From Climacteris rufus (lineage: Eukaryota; Chordata; Aves; Passeriformes; Climacteridae), in NCBI GenBank assembly GCA_013398175.1, contig VZRZ01008246.1, forward strand, positions 186,001 to 250,000: a stretch of 64,000 nt of DNA, given 5' to 3'. Under the pieces are notes generated by a model. It saw only the letters and a program-made list of their open reading frames with translations. It was not told the DNA's origin and made no database searches. Position 1 is the stretch's first letter. Each line of letters opens with the position of its first letter. Of the stretch, positions 10,229-22,822 are shown piece after piece. The translations under genes and the position numbers were made by a program.

Positions 10229-13200
10229 GAAAATCACTTCCACAACTGGCTCAGCTGCCCAAATGTCCAGCCTGGCACTCACTTACACATGCCCTCTTTG
10301 ATATCCTTCTTTGTTTTGTTTCTCTGCACTTAATCTAAAATTATATGCATTAAATAATTCACAACTCAAGCCAGTTCAAATGTAGAAATTTCAAACCAAA
10401 ACATTGTAAAGCACTACTATCATTAATAGAAGATTTATTGTTAAATCACATGTCCGTTTTGCATTCGCATGCTGTATACCTGGTTCACATGTGCATAAAT
10501 ATACCATGCCTGAAGGACACTTTGTCCTCACACATTGCTGCAGTCCTGACACCTGAGGAAAATGTGTTTGGGACAGCACTCCCCAAAATAAACCAGCCAT
10601 CACTGCCTTTCCCTCCTGAATTGTTGCCAGTACTTGTGAAACCACAGACCTGTCTAGCACCTGGGTAGCTGGCCTGAAGAAAAGCAACCTCCTCCTCTGC
10701 TCCACTTTCCACAAGCATCTGGAGGCCACCAGAGGGGTGCAGGACAATCTCCACATAAAAAAAGAAAACTGTATTGCTGTGGGCAACAGCACAACAGCTC
10801 CTCCTGCACACAGGTGACCACACGTGAGGCACCAGTGTGGAGAGCAAGCTATGCTGCAGAGGAACTGGTAAGAATGAGAGCACGTCCTCACAGATGCAGG
10901 CACAAAGGTATCCAGAGTGGATGAATAAGATACAAAAAGCCACAAGCTGGGATGTCCAACAAAACAGGCAAAAATGGGGCAGCCCTTGCCAGTCTGCCTT
11001 ATGCACGGTATCTCATGGAAGTCAGGGAAGAGCTGCTCACCCCCTCTGAATCTGTATGCACTCAAACCAGAGGAAGCACAGCATCTACATGAAATATGAA
11101 AATAAACAGAGAAGCAGAGCCACTCAAAAACTGATCAAGTTCATGCTAAAAAGTTTTTTTAGGTGTGTATAAACATGGCTGTGATCTTGCACATGAATAA
11201 ATAAGCTTTTATTTGAAGTGAAACAACCTGACATGTAACATCACTTCCATTGACATGAACCCCCTAAACTGTGCAATTTTAGATCTACAAATAATGAAAT
11301 AATTATCATCCTCACCTTAGCGTGAAGCACAGTAACCTTATTCAAGACAGAATTTTGTGCTGAAATGTCCCTGAGATCTCACTCCTGGTAATGACATTAA
11401 TTTTAGCAGTGTGTAATGTGAAATACTTACATGCATTCTAATATTCTTCTGCAAATTTAAGGAGCTGTTTACTCCATCTACAAAATATCGGCATGTTTGA
11501 GGATTTGTCCATTGTGCCACTTGTGGTGCAGTTGTGCACACAGCAAGAGCGTACTGTCCACATAGGGCTGGGACTCAGATGCTGCCAGGACACTGCACTG
11601 CTGCCAGTGCTCAGTTCTGTTACAATGAGTTTGTTCCAGCTCCTGCTCTTTTTTGTATAAACAGCTGCCTTCCAGCACCGCAGTTTAACTCTAATTAATT
11701 TCTTAATAAAAATATAATTTATTTTATACTCTAATCCTAAAATTTGGGTAAATTCTTGTTCTTACTAGCAGTTCTAAGATATCCAAATCTCATCTAATTA
11801 AAATCTGTGCTTTCATCTGACATTTAAAAACTAAATTCTAATATAATTTTATTGGTTTTTTTTTTTTTACTTCTTCACATAGATAATTTAGGAATGACTG
11901 TAGGATATACTTGGTCAACTTTGTCTATAAAATATTTAAAATCAAACAATTGAGATTCCTCTGTAGGTCTGCAACTTTCCCATGTCAGTTTTATCCCAAA
12001 CAACTTTAATATTGCATTAATTTTAATAAATACAGTAACTAGTGAGTGCAAAGTATTACTTATCTATATTTATGTTTCAAACTAAGACAAATGAAAAGTA
12101 CTGGCTGGTACTAGCAGCTACACAGTTTTAATCCCTTTTCTCTAAAACAAAACCTTAAATTATTAGATCCTTTAGTAATCATGCAAATCTGTGGATAAAG
12201 CACTGGAGTGCAGATGGCAAAGCCTGACTGTCAATCTCTGACTCTGGGCAAGGCATCTCACCTTCCTTTGCCTCAGCACAACAGGCATGCAAAAAGGCCT
12301 ATGTAACCCCAGTTATAACTATTTGTTGCTGCTACTTGGAATTTCTGTCAAAGCTTTCATGCAACAAAATGGCAGTTTCTTCACATGTACTGAATGAACC
12401 CCATAAAATTTAAGAGAGCTCAAAGTCTCAAGATTAACCCAGGAAGCAAAGGACAGTATTAACTCTAGTGGAGATCATGAATTGAACTTGTGCAAGTTTT
12501 TCCTGGAGACTCATAGTGAAAGGTGATATTTCTCTTATCATGCACATTTTCAAACAGTTCGTCTTGTGCCTTTTTATGAGAGGAAATGAGCCATATGAAA
12601 TCAGTCATATAGGTATCAGTAGCAATAGCTCCTTTATCAAAACTATGTGTCATTGGGACATAAACCCTGGGCCCCTTCCAATCTCACATTTTTCCATTCT
12701 CATGTTTATTCTTCCATCTTAGTTGCACAGCCTTTTTTTTTTTCCTTTTACTATTTCTGCCACAGAAAGCAAAAGTATTTCTCACATGCCAGAAAAACAG
12801 AGGTTATGAGACTGTGGTCAGACATTGTTTTCCAAATGAACCCAGCCAGCATGTACTTCAAAATCTTCAAAATTGATTATAAAAATACTTTAAATCTACA
12901 ACCCATATAAAATTTATATACTATATGAAGTAGCGTATAACCTATAATACAACTATACACACATCTATATAATATAAAATAAGAATTGCATGACCGGTTT
13001 TTGGTTTGTAAATCCATTTTATAGCCTCACGACCTGCAGCAATATGTCATTTTGTAGCACATTGGGGCTGTGACCTCCAGTCCCAGCACAGCCAGCTAGC
13101 AGAGCCTGCAGCACATATGCTGCTAAACAGTGCAAGTCAGACTGCTGGATGTCTGCCATGGGAAGCAAAATAATGCTGGATTTGTTCCCATGTGTGCATT

Positions 13201-13970
13201 TGAGATTTAGTTCTCTCAAAGACAGTCCCTGACCTTGACTGTGGTCTTTTAAATTTATGGATTGGTAACAGGAAACTGAACAATGAAAACACTTGAAGTT
13301 CCTTAACTGTCATATTTACCACACCAGATGCCTGCTGCCAAGTGTTAGCATCAGCCCAGTTTTACCCTGTAACAGTGCCTGAATAGAAGAATTGCATCTT
13401 AACAGAGATGGTGTGAAGGCTGTCTTTTAACAGGTCCAGGTGCTTCTTGCTCTGGTAAGGCATTTTACTGACCTGGAACTCTTTGTCTGAGGGATCTGAA
13501 GAATTTATTGCTGAATACTCCTCTCCCAAGGGCATCTACCTCTCAAAAGCAGTAGCTACGTACTAGTTTTTGCTAGACAGGAACCCAATCTCTTTGCTGG
13601 TCAAGGAAAGTTGACCTGATTTTCAGGAAACTCTGCTGAAATCAGTGAGCCTCAGTCATCATAAAACCACAGAAATGCAAAGTATCTAAGTGTAATATAA
13701 CAGTAGATTTCTAAGAGGAAATGGTATCAGAGGTTTCAACTTTTAATAACCAGGCTCTAAAAAACCCCACTTCTTCACTTCTTCTCTACATCATGAGTCT
13801 CTCCATATCCTCACAAAAGCTTGTATAGGAAACTGTTTTTGCTAATGACTTCTGTAATGAAGCAAACAATTATTCAATTCCTAAGGAAAATGGATGTTAA
13901 ATACAAGGATAAATTTATGCTTTTTTTCCTGGTGCTATCTTTGGTATTTATGTTGCATCTGTTACCTTAC
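10229..13970. other. ITGA9 intron 3' of the transmembrane exon; no exon recognised
   Basis: This stretch lies downstream of the transmembrane exon in gene orientation. The final ITGA9 exon is not recognisable here. Between 10391 and 11065 the minus strand is open for 224 codons, the longest frame in the window, and a second minus-strand frame (10485-11006) is also open. The translation has no domain or motif I recognise, and an AATAAA follows on the minus strand at about 10437-10432. The region is richer in GC than its surroundings, so low stop density is the simpler explanation. Confidence 0.5.
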
Positions 13971-14090
13971 CTTCCATAAGAGCACAGCCAGCAATAGGAA
14001 GATGAGAATTCCCACCAACAAACTGATGGCAATGATCCATCCGACAACATACCCACGAGGCTCCAGATTGTGCAAAGCCTCAAAGACCAC
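13971..14090 (-). CDS. ITGA9: ITGA9 transmembrane exon (about exon 27)
   Basis: This 120-nt exon has 40 codons, phase 0 at both ends. The acceptor is TGCTTTGTAG and the donor TGGAAG|GTAAGG. It begins VVFEALHNLEPRGYVVG and continues with an uninterrupted hydrophobic helix, WIIAISLLVGILIFLLL, ending AVLLWK just before the expected GFF-motif exon. This is the single-pass transmembrane segment of the alpha subunit, which packs against the beta-1 helix and transmits signals across the membrane. The sequence separates ITGA9 from ITGA4 clearly. Skipping this symmetric exon would give an in-frame product lacking the membrane anchor. The cytoplasmic tail exon was not found within the 13,970 bases beyond the donor. 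Confidence 0.97.
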
Positions 14091-14615
14091 CTACAAAGCA
14101 ATTAGAAAAAGATCTTTTTATAATTGGAAGTTGTAGTGTTTTGTCTTGTACTTATCTTATTTAACACATTGTATGGTGGCCTCACTGATCATATTTCATC
14201 TGTCAAACAAATACGGAATGCAGCCTTAATTTAGTGCTTCCCATCAATTTTTCCCAAGGGATTTAAAGCTTTCAAGTGGATTTTGAGCAGCATTGAATCC
14301 AAAGAATATCAGCTTCCACTCCAACACTTACCCTGCCAGCCCCTGACACTGAGCTTGTTCAGGTGCTGGGCCACCAAAAGCGTACAAAAAACTCCATCCC
14401 TTGGATTGGCAGGGATGGATTGTCATGACATGTTGCATGTTTTCTCCTACTCATCATGTTCTGGCCCTGCCAAATTCCCTGATGCTTCACCTGAAACACT
14501 CATGATCAGCTTGTTAACTTTTTTCCCCCCCAAAAACTGGACAACTCATATATCCCTATTGAATACAACTCGTCCCTGCTGTGCTTTACAACACACATTG
14601 TGTGAAAGGGGCAAG
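14091..14615. other. ITGA9 intron flank upstream of the transmembrane exon
   Basis: About 0.5 kb between the transmembrane exon's acceptor and a solo LTR. A plus-strand open frame starts here and runs into the LTR, but it has no recognisable motif. Nothing else is evident. Confidence 0.5.
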
Positions 14616-14620
14616 GGCAC
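14616..14620. repeat. Left target-site duplication GGCAC
   Basis: Directly precedes the TGTGTTGG start of the LTR and recurs at 15667-15671. Confidence 0.85.
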
Positions 14621-15666
14621 TGTGTTGGTTTTGCACAGCCTGGTTCTTGGTAGTGGAGGGGGCCACAGAGATGGCTTCTGTGAGAAGCTGCTGGAAGCTT
14701 CCACATTGTCCACCAGAGCCAATCCCTGATGGCTCCAAGGATGGGCGTGCCACTGGCCAAGGCTGGGCCAATTAGAGATGGTGGTAATCCCTCTGTGACA
14801 ACAGATTTAAGAAGGAATCAAAACAAAGCTGGTGGCACAGTTTCAATTCCAGGCAGAGAAGAGGAGAACATGTGAGAGAAACAACAATGGAGACACCAAG
14901 GTCAGTGAAGGAGGAGCAGAAGGTGCTCCAGGTGCCAAAGCTGAGATGTCCCTGCAGCCTGTGGTGAGGACCATGGTGAAGCAGCTGTGCCTCTGCAGCC
15001 CATGGAGGTCCACAGGGGATGCAGAGATCCACCCATAACCTGCGAGGGAGGAGCCCACGCTGGAGCAGGTGGATGCCCAGAGGGGGCTGTGATCTGGTGG
15101 GAGTCCCATGGAAAGAGAGGCCTTGCTTCCAGGCTGGAGCAGCCTGTCCTTGGAGGACTGCATGCCAAGAAGAGGGACCCACACCGCAGCAGTTTTGGGA
15201 GAACTGTTTGCCCATGGGAGGGATTCATGTTGCAGCAGTTCTGGGAGGGCTGCTGCTTGTGAGATTAGAGCCACTTTGGAGAAGTTAGTGGAGAACTGTC
15301 TCCCGTGGGAGACACAGTGCGGCAGGGGAAGGACTCTTCTCCCCGAGCAGTGGAAGAAAACCTTGGGTGATAAACTGACCAAAGCCTCCACCCAGTCTCC
15401 CTGTGCTGGTGCTGGGAAGAAGGGAGGGGTTGGGGGAAAAAAGGTTTTTAAGGGCTTCTTTATTATCCTGCTCTGATTTTGTTAGTAATAAATTCACTTT
15501 ATATCTTTAGGTTGAGCCTGTTTTGCCCTTGGAGTGTTTTCTCCCAGTCCTTATCTCAGCGCGTGAACCTTGCATTAGATTTTCTCTCTTCCGCCCAGCT
15601 GTAGAGGGAGGGTGAGTGACTGGCTTTCGTGGGTGCCTGGCATCTGGCCAGTGTCAAACCACGACA
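14621..15666 (+). mobile_element. Solo LTR of an avian ERV, 1046 bp, with 5-bp target duplication
   Basis: The element begins TGTGTTGGTTTTGC and ends AAACCACGACA, and identical GGCAC pentamers flank it (14616-14620 and 15667-15671). The 3' part has AATAAA at 15487-15492 and the AACCACGACA ending known from avian ERV LTRs, so its transcription direction is plus, opposite to ITGA9. The interior is much richer in GC than the surrounding intron and so contains several overlapping chance open frames on both strands (up to 182 codons). No gag, pol or env is attached, so this is a solo LTR. It lies 531 bp from the transmembrane exon. The exact family needs a repeat library. Confidence 0.92.
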
Positions 15667-15671
15667 GGCAC
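15667..15671. repeat. Right target-site duplication GGCAC
   Basis: Directly follows the CACGACA end of the LTR and matches 14616-14620. Confidence 0.85.
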
Positions 15672-16738
15672 ATTCAGTCATGGGTTCTTCTGCAAATGCA
15701 GAGAGACGTTTTTCTCTTTTTCTATAGCGTGTATGGCAGGGAAATACAGACAACAAAGAGCCTTCCTTCACCATCTGTCTTAAGAAGAAAACAGAAGCAA
15801 ATTATGCTAGTCATACACACTATGTGAATTTTTAGTCTCTTATTTCAACCAAAACCAGTTCCTCAGTGGAAAACTCAAAATGGCTGTCCTCAGTGAGGAC
15901 TATTTCTATGTTAAAATTTGCAATTTAATATCCAGTAAATGTAGAGAGGCAACAGGGATTTTTTTAAAGGTAATACATTTGCTTTATCTGGCTTTGCCTT
16001 GCAAGACAAAGTAGCTAATTTTCCTCTCTCCTTCATAATTCACTTTCACCATCTTTGCTTAAAAATACCAAACCCACTTTGTAGATATGAATTGTTAAAT
16101 CAGTTTTTTAAAGAACTGTTAATAAACTGTTAGTGGGTGAAAATCCAGGAGTTATAGTCACATACAATTATGCAATCCCAAGATAAGAGGCCAAATGAAA
16201 GACACATAAAATACATTCAGTCACTCTGTTCAAACACCTTCATTTACGAGACAGCAAAGGGAATGCAATACCATGCAAATTCTATGAATGTTGAAGGTGA
16301 GCATTCAAGAAAAGGCTGCAGGGAAGGAGATGGAAGAACTGGTACAGGGGCCAGAGAAGCCCTGAGTTCTCCAAACATGCACATTTCCAAGCCTCAGAGA
16401 AAGCCATGGGGATCCTGAGTGAATCCAGGCAACAGCCCGTCCTTGAGTGGGAGATGGGACAAGGGCAGCCTCTCAAGATCCCACTAACAAACATTTCTCT
16501 GTTTCCATAAGCATGTGTAGCCTCAGCAAACAGACACTAAAATTATAGGCACAGATGAGAGAAAGGGGGTAAGAAGGACTATATTTTGTCATGGTGTTAC
16601 AATAAAGAAATATTCAGACATCCTCCATCTCAATTTCACAGGTTAACTTAATGCTAATTAAGATCACAGCTTTTCTGAAGGAGGAATTTGAATATAGCTG
16701 ATTTATACACACTGCTTTTTTCTATCCATGAGATGTTA
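15672..16738. other. No recognisable feature (ITGA9 intron)
   Basis: About 1.1 kb of AT-rich sequence between a solo LTR and a CR1 copy. The open frames are all under 90 codons and have no motif. Confidence 0.5.
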
Positions 16739-18206
16739 TCACAGAATCACAGAATGGGTAAAGATGAAAGGGACCACAGTGTGTCATCTCGTCCAACCTC
16801 CCTGCTCAAGCAGGGTCATTCTAGAGCACATTGCACAGAATTGCATCCAGATAGTTCTTCAGTTCCTCAGTTTATCCAGTGAGGAAGACTTCACAACCTC
16901 TCTGGTCAATCAGTTCCATCGCTCAGTCCCCTGCACAGTAAAAAACTTCTTCCTCATATTCAGGTGGAACTTCCAATGCATCAGTCTCTGCCTGTTGCCT
17001 TTTGTCCTATTGCTTGGCACCACTGAGAAGAGCCTGATTCCATTCTCTTGAAATCCTCCCTTTGGATATTTATATACACTGATGAGGTCCTCCCTCAGGC
17101 ATCTCTTCTTGAGACTGAACAGGCCCAAGTCTCCCTCTTTCCTCATAAAAGAGATGCTCCATTCCTTTTATCACCTCTGTTGTCCTCCACTGGACCTGCT
17201 CCAGGACCTCCACATCTCTCTTGTACAGAGGAGCCCAGAACTGGACACAGCACTCCAGATGTGGCCTCACCAGGGCTGAGCAGAAGGGCAGGATCACCTC
17301 ACTCGACCTGCTGGCAATGCTCTTCCCTAAGGCACCTGAGGATACCTTCTTGGCCACAAGGGTTCACTACTGGCTCATGAACAGCTTGTTGTCCAGCAGG
17401 ACTCACAGGTCCTTCTCTGCAGAGCTGCTTTCCCGCCGTTTGGCCCCCAGCCTGTACTGCTGCAGGGGATTATTCTTCCCCAGGTGCAGGACCCTGTATT
17501 TGCCTTTGTTGAACTTCAAACAGTTCTTTTCTGCCCATCTCTCCAAACTCTTGAGGTCTTTTTGAAGGGCTGCACAGCCCTCTTGGGTATCAGCTGCTCC
17601 TCCCAGCTTTTTGTCATCAGTGAACTTGCTGAGGAGGCATCTGTCCCTTCTCCCAAGACACTGATGAACAAATTAAACAAGATTGGACCCAGTACTGAAC
17701 CTTTGTGGACACCACTAGTGGCATGCCTCCCACTAGACATTGTGCCACTATGACCCTCTGGGATCTGTTGTTCAACCAGTTCTCAATCCACCTTGCTGTC
17801 CACTTATCCAGTCCACACTTCCTGAGTTTACCTACAAGGATGTTCTGAGAGGCAGTGTCAAAAGCCTTGTTGGAGTTGAGGCAGCGAATACCCACTGCTC
17901 TGCCCTCATCCATTCAGGTGGTCTCATCATAGAAGGCCATCAGGTTGTCAAGCATGATTTGCTTTTAGTGAATCCATGCTGACTACTCCTGATCTTCTTG
18001 TCATCCATGTGGATAGAGATGGCCTCCAGAATGAGGTCATCACCTGTCCAGGGATTGACGTGAGGCTGACTGGCTGGGAGTTCCCTGGTCCTCCTTGCTC
18101 TTTTTGAAGACCAGGGTGATATTTGCTTTCTTCCAGTGCTCAGGCACCTCTCCTGATTGCCACAACCTTTCAAAGATGACTGTGAGCAGCCCTACTTTGG
18201 TGTCAT
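16739..18206 (-). mobile_element. CR1 LINE, 5'-truncated, about 1.47 kb
   Basis: This minus-strand copy is in the same orientation as ITGA9. The plus strand starts TCACAGAATCACAGAATGG, which is the CR1 tail in reverse. Reading the minus strand from 18206 gives parts of the reverse transcriptase in order: FERLWQSGEVPEHW; NKAFDTASQNILVGKLRK; SKFTDDKKL at about 17635-17605, where the catalytic aspartate pair is kept; SALVRPHLECCVQFWAPLYK; and RFHLN/KKFFTVQGTE-like segments near the end. These occur in at least three frames with stops between, so the copy is inactive. The 5' half of ORF2 and all of ORF1 are missing. Confidence 0.93.
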
Positions 18207-21200
18207 AATAATGAGACTTGAGAACATAGCAAATAGACATGAACTAAGCTCCACATATATAGCATTATCCAAACATATTCCCATAACTAGTATTGCAATA
18301 TAGCTCTCAAACACGGACCAGTTCTTCAACCAACAAATAGAATAGTTTCAGCATTTCAGATACTAGCACAAAGCCTTTGTCAGACTTTTAAAGACCTGCT
18401 GAACAGAATTTCCTAATCAGCAGAGTGTCCCTCACAGCCAGAGTAAGGGAAATACCAAACAGAAAGATCCAACACAAATCTTCTGCCTTCCTCATAGTTC
18501 TGTGCCAGCTTGACAAGATGATCTGATGTGGCGGTCCAGTTTTCACAGATGCTAAGGTTAGCATCCACCTTACAAACACAAGTCTGATGACTATATCTTA
18601 GAGGACAAGACATTAATGTTGTTATCCTTTCTGACTCTAAAAAACCCAAACAAACTTCCTTACATTTTAAGCATTGCCACCTTTAGTGCAGGGATTATTC
18701 AAGCAGTCTCTGGATGCAAAATGAGGTGGTGCCCTCTCTCCACTATTCAGAGATGAAGTTAAATGTTAACATATCACAACCTCCAGCACAATAGACCTGT
18801 ATGCACTTCATCCTGCCAAAAGACAGAGCCAGAAATAGCTGCAGAGATTAAATCATACATAATCTCTATAGCAAGAGCTTCACATTTCAGGTTTGAAGCA
18901 CACTGGCTAGAAGAGCTTGGCTGTAGTTTTTGCAGTCACAGCTTGAGCTAACAGGGTAGAGTAACAACAGCTTCTTATCTGTCTGATTTCTTCTAGCAGT
19001 CTGGAATCAATATACATGCATAAAAAACTCCATTCATGGCTTTGTGGTTTGGAGAGGAGCAGGGATGTTGTGCACGTTAATGTCTCTAGCCATCTTAAGT
19101 CCTCAAAATCTCCCTGCATCACACAGTCACCACAACGAGTTTTGGTGAAGAAGATACTAACAACAAAAAACCCAAGCGAAACTCAAGCCAAATCAGACTG
19201 AGCAGTCAGTGTATATTGCATATCTGGAGTATCAGGAAGAAGACAGTACAGTCAGTGGTGGGAAGCCAAGGAAGCAAGCAATCACTGGGAGGAAGTTTGG
19301 AGGCAGAGGGTGATTAGTACTAAAGAGAAGCACACCATCCGCCACCTGCCGTTAACCCCCTGGTCATTATGCAGTTTCTGAAAGCTGATTTTGAGCAAAC
19401 CTTGAATTCCTTGTCCTTTCCACCCCAGCAGCACAGCCTCTACAGGGTGGACAATAGGATGAGGAGCACAAGGCAACCCCCAGCTCAGCACACTTCCCAC
19501 AGCTCTGACCTATAGAGAAGACAGGAGTGATAAGAGTAATTGATGCAGAAGATAAGGAGGGTGGGGCTAGCAAAGTATCCCAAAGAGATCAGTAGGGGCA
19601 GCAACTGGTTCACAGAAAGCACATGCAACAGTTACAAAATATGGAGTGGATTAGACGTTTGTTTTCAGACCCTGATAAAATGCCAGGGAAAAGCAGTGAA
19701 AAACACTGTTGTCTTGATGACATATGAGGAGTTCTAGTTTCATATTTATCTTTTGCATTTTCCACTGTATATACAAGGTTTGAAAGTGAACAAGTCCAGG
19801 AGGCAGTGCAGCTTGCCATTTACCTTTATGTAGCTCACACCTCAATCAGGTTTTACAGAGTGTAACTGCCCTTCTGAAAAAAAACTGCGATTTGCACCCA
19901 ACCATTGATTTCTGCAACGTCAAACCCAGACGTACAAAGGCACCTACCAGATCATCTTCTACGTGTGTCAAACACTTGCTATACCCTGATGGCACTATCG
20001 TGGTTAACAAATTAAAAAGAATCAGAACTTTATTTTTAAGACATTTTAAAACACTCTATTTCAGTAAACCATGTAGGCAAGAAGTTAAGAAGTTAACTGA
20101 GTAGGCATTTCATAAAGTACTCAAAGTTCATACTGTGCCAAAGCCCTTTGCAGAACAGGTACATTATTGTACGGGGACTCAGAAAGCAAAGAAACATACT
20201 TCAGCAAAATCTGATTTAAAATACAAATCGAAAAATTATCCTTTCTTTTTGCTTATGCACATGAAATTAATTTTATTCACTTGCATGAGTCATAGCACCA
20301 TGGAAGGCATGGGCTCATAAAAAAATGCTATTTAATTTCTGTATTATCACCTAGAATATTTCTGGTCTTTCAAACCACACTGCACTGCTGGTTGACTTTT
20401 CCATTCAAGTACTGCTGTACTTGGGGGAACTTCAGCAAGTAAAGACACTGTTCTCCTATATGTCTGTACGTATATACATATACATCCCTTTTATATATTT
20501 ACTTATTCATATACACTAATAAAAGCAGTAGTTTATTGAAAAATACAAACCTAATGTTTCCTTGTAACCTGCTTGTCTCTATCCCTGAGAAATTAAATGT
20601 ATTTTATTGCTATTGTGTATTTTTTTCTTCCTTTACCCAAGTGTATGTTTCTACCTGACAAACTGCTATTAAAGGAATGTTACAGTAGCAGATGGAAAGG
20701 TAAAACAACAAAACGAATAACTTAACATGGTGAAAACAATAAGGCAGCAAATAATCCACTGGCAAGAAGGCTGCAAAGTTACTGGAGAATGCTCCAGCAA
20801 GACATGAAGAAGGTAAGCTGGAGAGAACTGGTGCCTCAAGATACTGAGTGTTTCTAAGAAACAAGAGAGGTTGGTGGCGGGCATTAAAAAAAGACTGGGA
20901 CATCATGAACATTGTCCAGTATCAAAGGCTGCTCCTTCCAACACATATATGGAGAATAGGCTGAAGTCAGGAGTCCTCCATGCTGCAGGCAGACAGCTAA
21001 AGGTTAGGCTCATGAACATACATTTTAATCTCTTTGCATAAAAATATGCATATAAAGACACCTTCCAAGTCTTCACAACCATAAACTTACTTTTTATAAG
21101 GGGGTTTTTGCTACTGTTTTTCCCAAAAATGTATTTTTTTTATCATTACAAACACAAACATACTCAAATTCTGAGCAGAAAAGAATCCATGGAAGACAAC

Positions 21201-21213
21201 TACTTGCCTGTGT
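18207..21213. other. No recognisable feature (ITGA9 intron)
   Basis: Three kilobases of AT-rich sequence with only short open frames on both strands (100 codons or fewer). No splice-flanked conserved exon, repeat element or RNA gene was recognised. Confidence 0.5.
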
Positions 21214-21218
21214 TGCAT

Positions 21219-21900
21219 TGTCTTGGCTTAAGAAAATTGAAGGGGAACACTCTACAATGAATTCTCCCCCTTAATTTAAACAATCCCTTTCCACCAATAA
21301 GGAGAAACTGAATATTAGCAGAGATAAGTGAAAACAGATCAGTTTACTAACAAGCAAAACGGCAACAGAAAACAATAATGGTAAATAATCACTAGATACA
21401 AAATTGCTAAATCTCACAGACCCCTGCCAGGGACAAAGCGAGACCTGAAATGGCAGTGACCCATCCTAAGATGGTGGCTGCCACAGCTGAGTGCGTCGCT
21501 CAAAAGACAAAGGGAAAATGTCAGCAAACCCCCCCAGGAGGGCAGGAGCTTACACAGTAAGCAGTGGCAGATCAGAGTTGCTGGAGTGTGCAGGGTCAGT
21601 GTTGCTGCTCGCTGCTGCCTCCTGACACCCGCAAGACTCCGCAATTGTTGGTGCTGCTGCCACAGGTCCCTGCTCCAATGGAAGGGGCAGGAGAGAAAGA
21701 ACTGACTCTCGGCACAGAGGTGCTGCTGCCAACAGATTTTGCAAAATTCACTCTGAAACAGTTTCTGATTGAGAAATGCAGATTCTCCACTTGCTACTGT
21801 TGCAAGCAGAGGCAAGAAAAGGTGAAGAGGCAAGCCAAACAGCGAGAGATAAGCCTGAGTGTCCTGACTTTCAAAAAGCCCTCCTTCCCATTCCATTTTC
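21219..21900 (-). mobile_element. ERV LTR, minus strand, 5' border uncertain
   Basis: Read on the minus strand, the sequence ends with TTTCTCCTTATTGGTGGAAA, a purine-rich block, and TTTTCTTAAGCCAAGACA, the typical close of an avian ERV LTR; on the plus strand this is the TGTCTTGGC start at 21219. The preceding U3-like part is GC-rich and open for 160 codons on the minus strand. The distal border is not clear. TGCAT (21214-21218) precedes the element, but the best partner I see is TGCAG after a CA at 22181, which is not convincing. It is the only LTR here in clear sense with ITGA9, so its promoter or polyadenylation signals could act on that gene. Confidence 0.65.
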
Positions 21901-22482
21901 CAGCTCCAGAGTCTTCAAGAGACATTAATAATGTGGAGCACAGATAGATATGGGATACAAGAACATTTTGGGCTACCCAGGATATGTATTAAACCTGGAG
22001 TGACTGAGCCGGAAATAAAAGAACAGTGAACTCTACCAAGAAGGCAGGAAAGGTTCAAAGGCTTGATGGAGCATACCCGTACTTAGCGGACAGCAACAGA
22101 CAGGAATACATAACAGCCTTAAGCTTTACAGGCCACTATGTTGCAGGATCTGCATACATTTTATCTGGGGTTGCCTTTTCATGCAGCCAGTTTTATATCC
22201 CCTCACTTCCAATACAGGAAGACTCAGGCACATTCAGCTAGTTTTGCTGTACCAAATCGAGACGATTCTTCCTTCCACACTTCCAAAGGCAGTCCTTTTG
22301 CTGCTTAAGAGCACTCCTCCTCTTCCTGCACACAAGCAGTGAGCAGAGAATGTGGACCCTTGAATTTGGTATCTGACTACTGTGGTCTCACAGAGTTTAT
22401 TGTTGGTTTTGCCTCATGTACTGGGAAGAAGGGCGAAGAACCTCCATGGAAATTCATATGATGAAGAAAATGAAGTATGCCT

Positions 22483-22514
22483 GTTGCCCTGACTTTTGCA
22501 GTTCTGGATGTTAT
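22483..22514 (+). repeat. Left terminal inverted repeat (32 bp)
   Basis: Perfect reverse complement of 22791-22822. It begins GTTGCCCTGACTTTTG. Confidence 0.9.
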
Positions 22515-22790
22515 TATTCTTTTGTAACCAGTTTCTCAGACATTCTCTGTAAACATAGTCATGTTATCGTAACAGTATCTTTTTATTTACATTCCTTTCT
22601 CCTGGGAACAGAAGTTTGATGGACATTTCCTTTGACCAGTGTGATTGAGGGGAGGCCCTTTGTCTCCTCCAATACACAGTGAGTTATAAGGCACATATAT
22701 AATAAAGATGGGCAGGGAAGCCTAGAACTTGTTCCTTTACTCTCCAGAGGTTTCTGTCTCCTTCTTTTGTGTCATTACTGTGACATTATG

Positions 22791-22822
22791 ATAACATCCA
22801 GAACTGCAAAAGTCAGGGCAAC
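22791..22822 (-). repeat. Right terminal inverted repeat (32 bp)
   Basis: Perfect reverse complement of 22483-22514. It ends CAAAAGTCAGGGCAAC on the plus strand. Confidence 0.9.

Noticed and set aside
14772..15391. Several overlapping open frames of 108-182 codons on both strands
   Set aside because: They lie wholly within the GC-rich solo LTR 14621-15666 and none has a recognisable motif.
21414..21896. Minus-strand open frame of 160 codons
   Set aside because: It lies in the U3-like part of the minus-strand LTR; GC-rich LTR sequence often lacks stops by chance.
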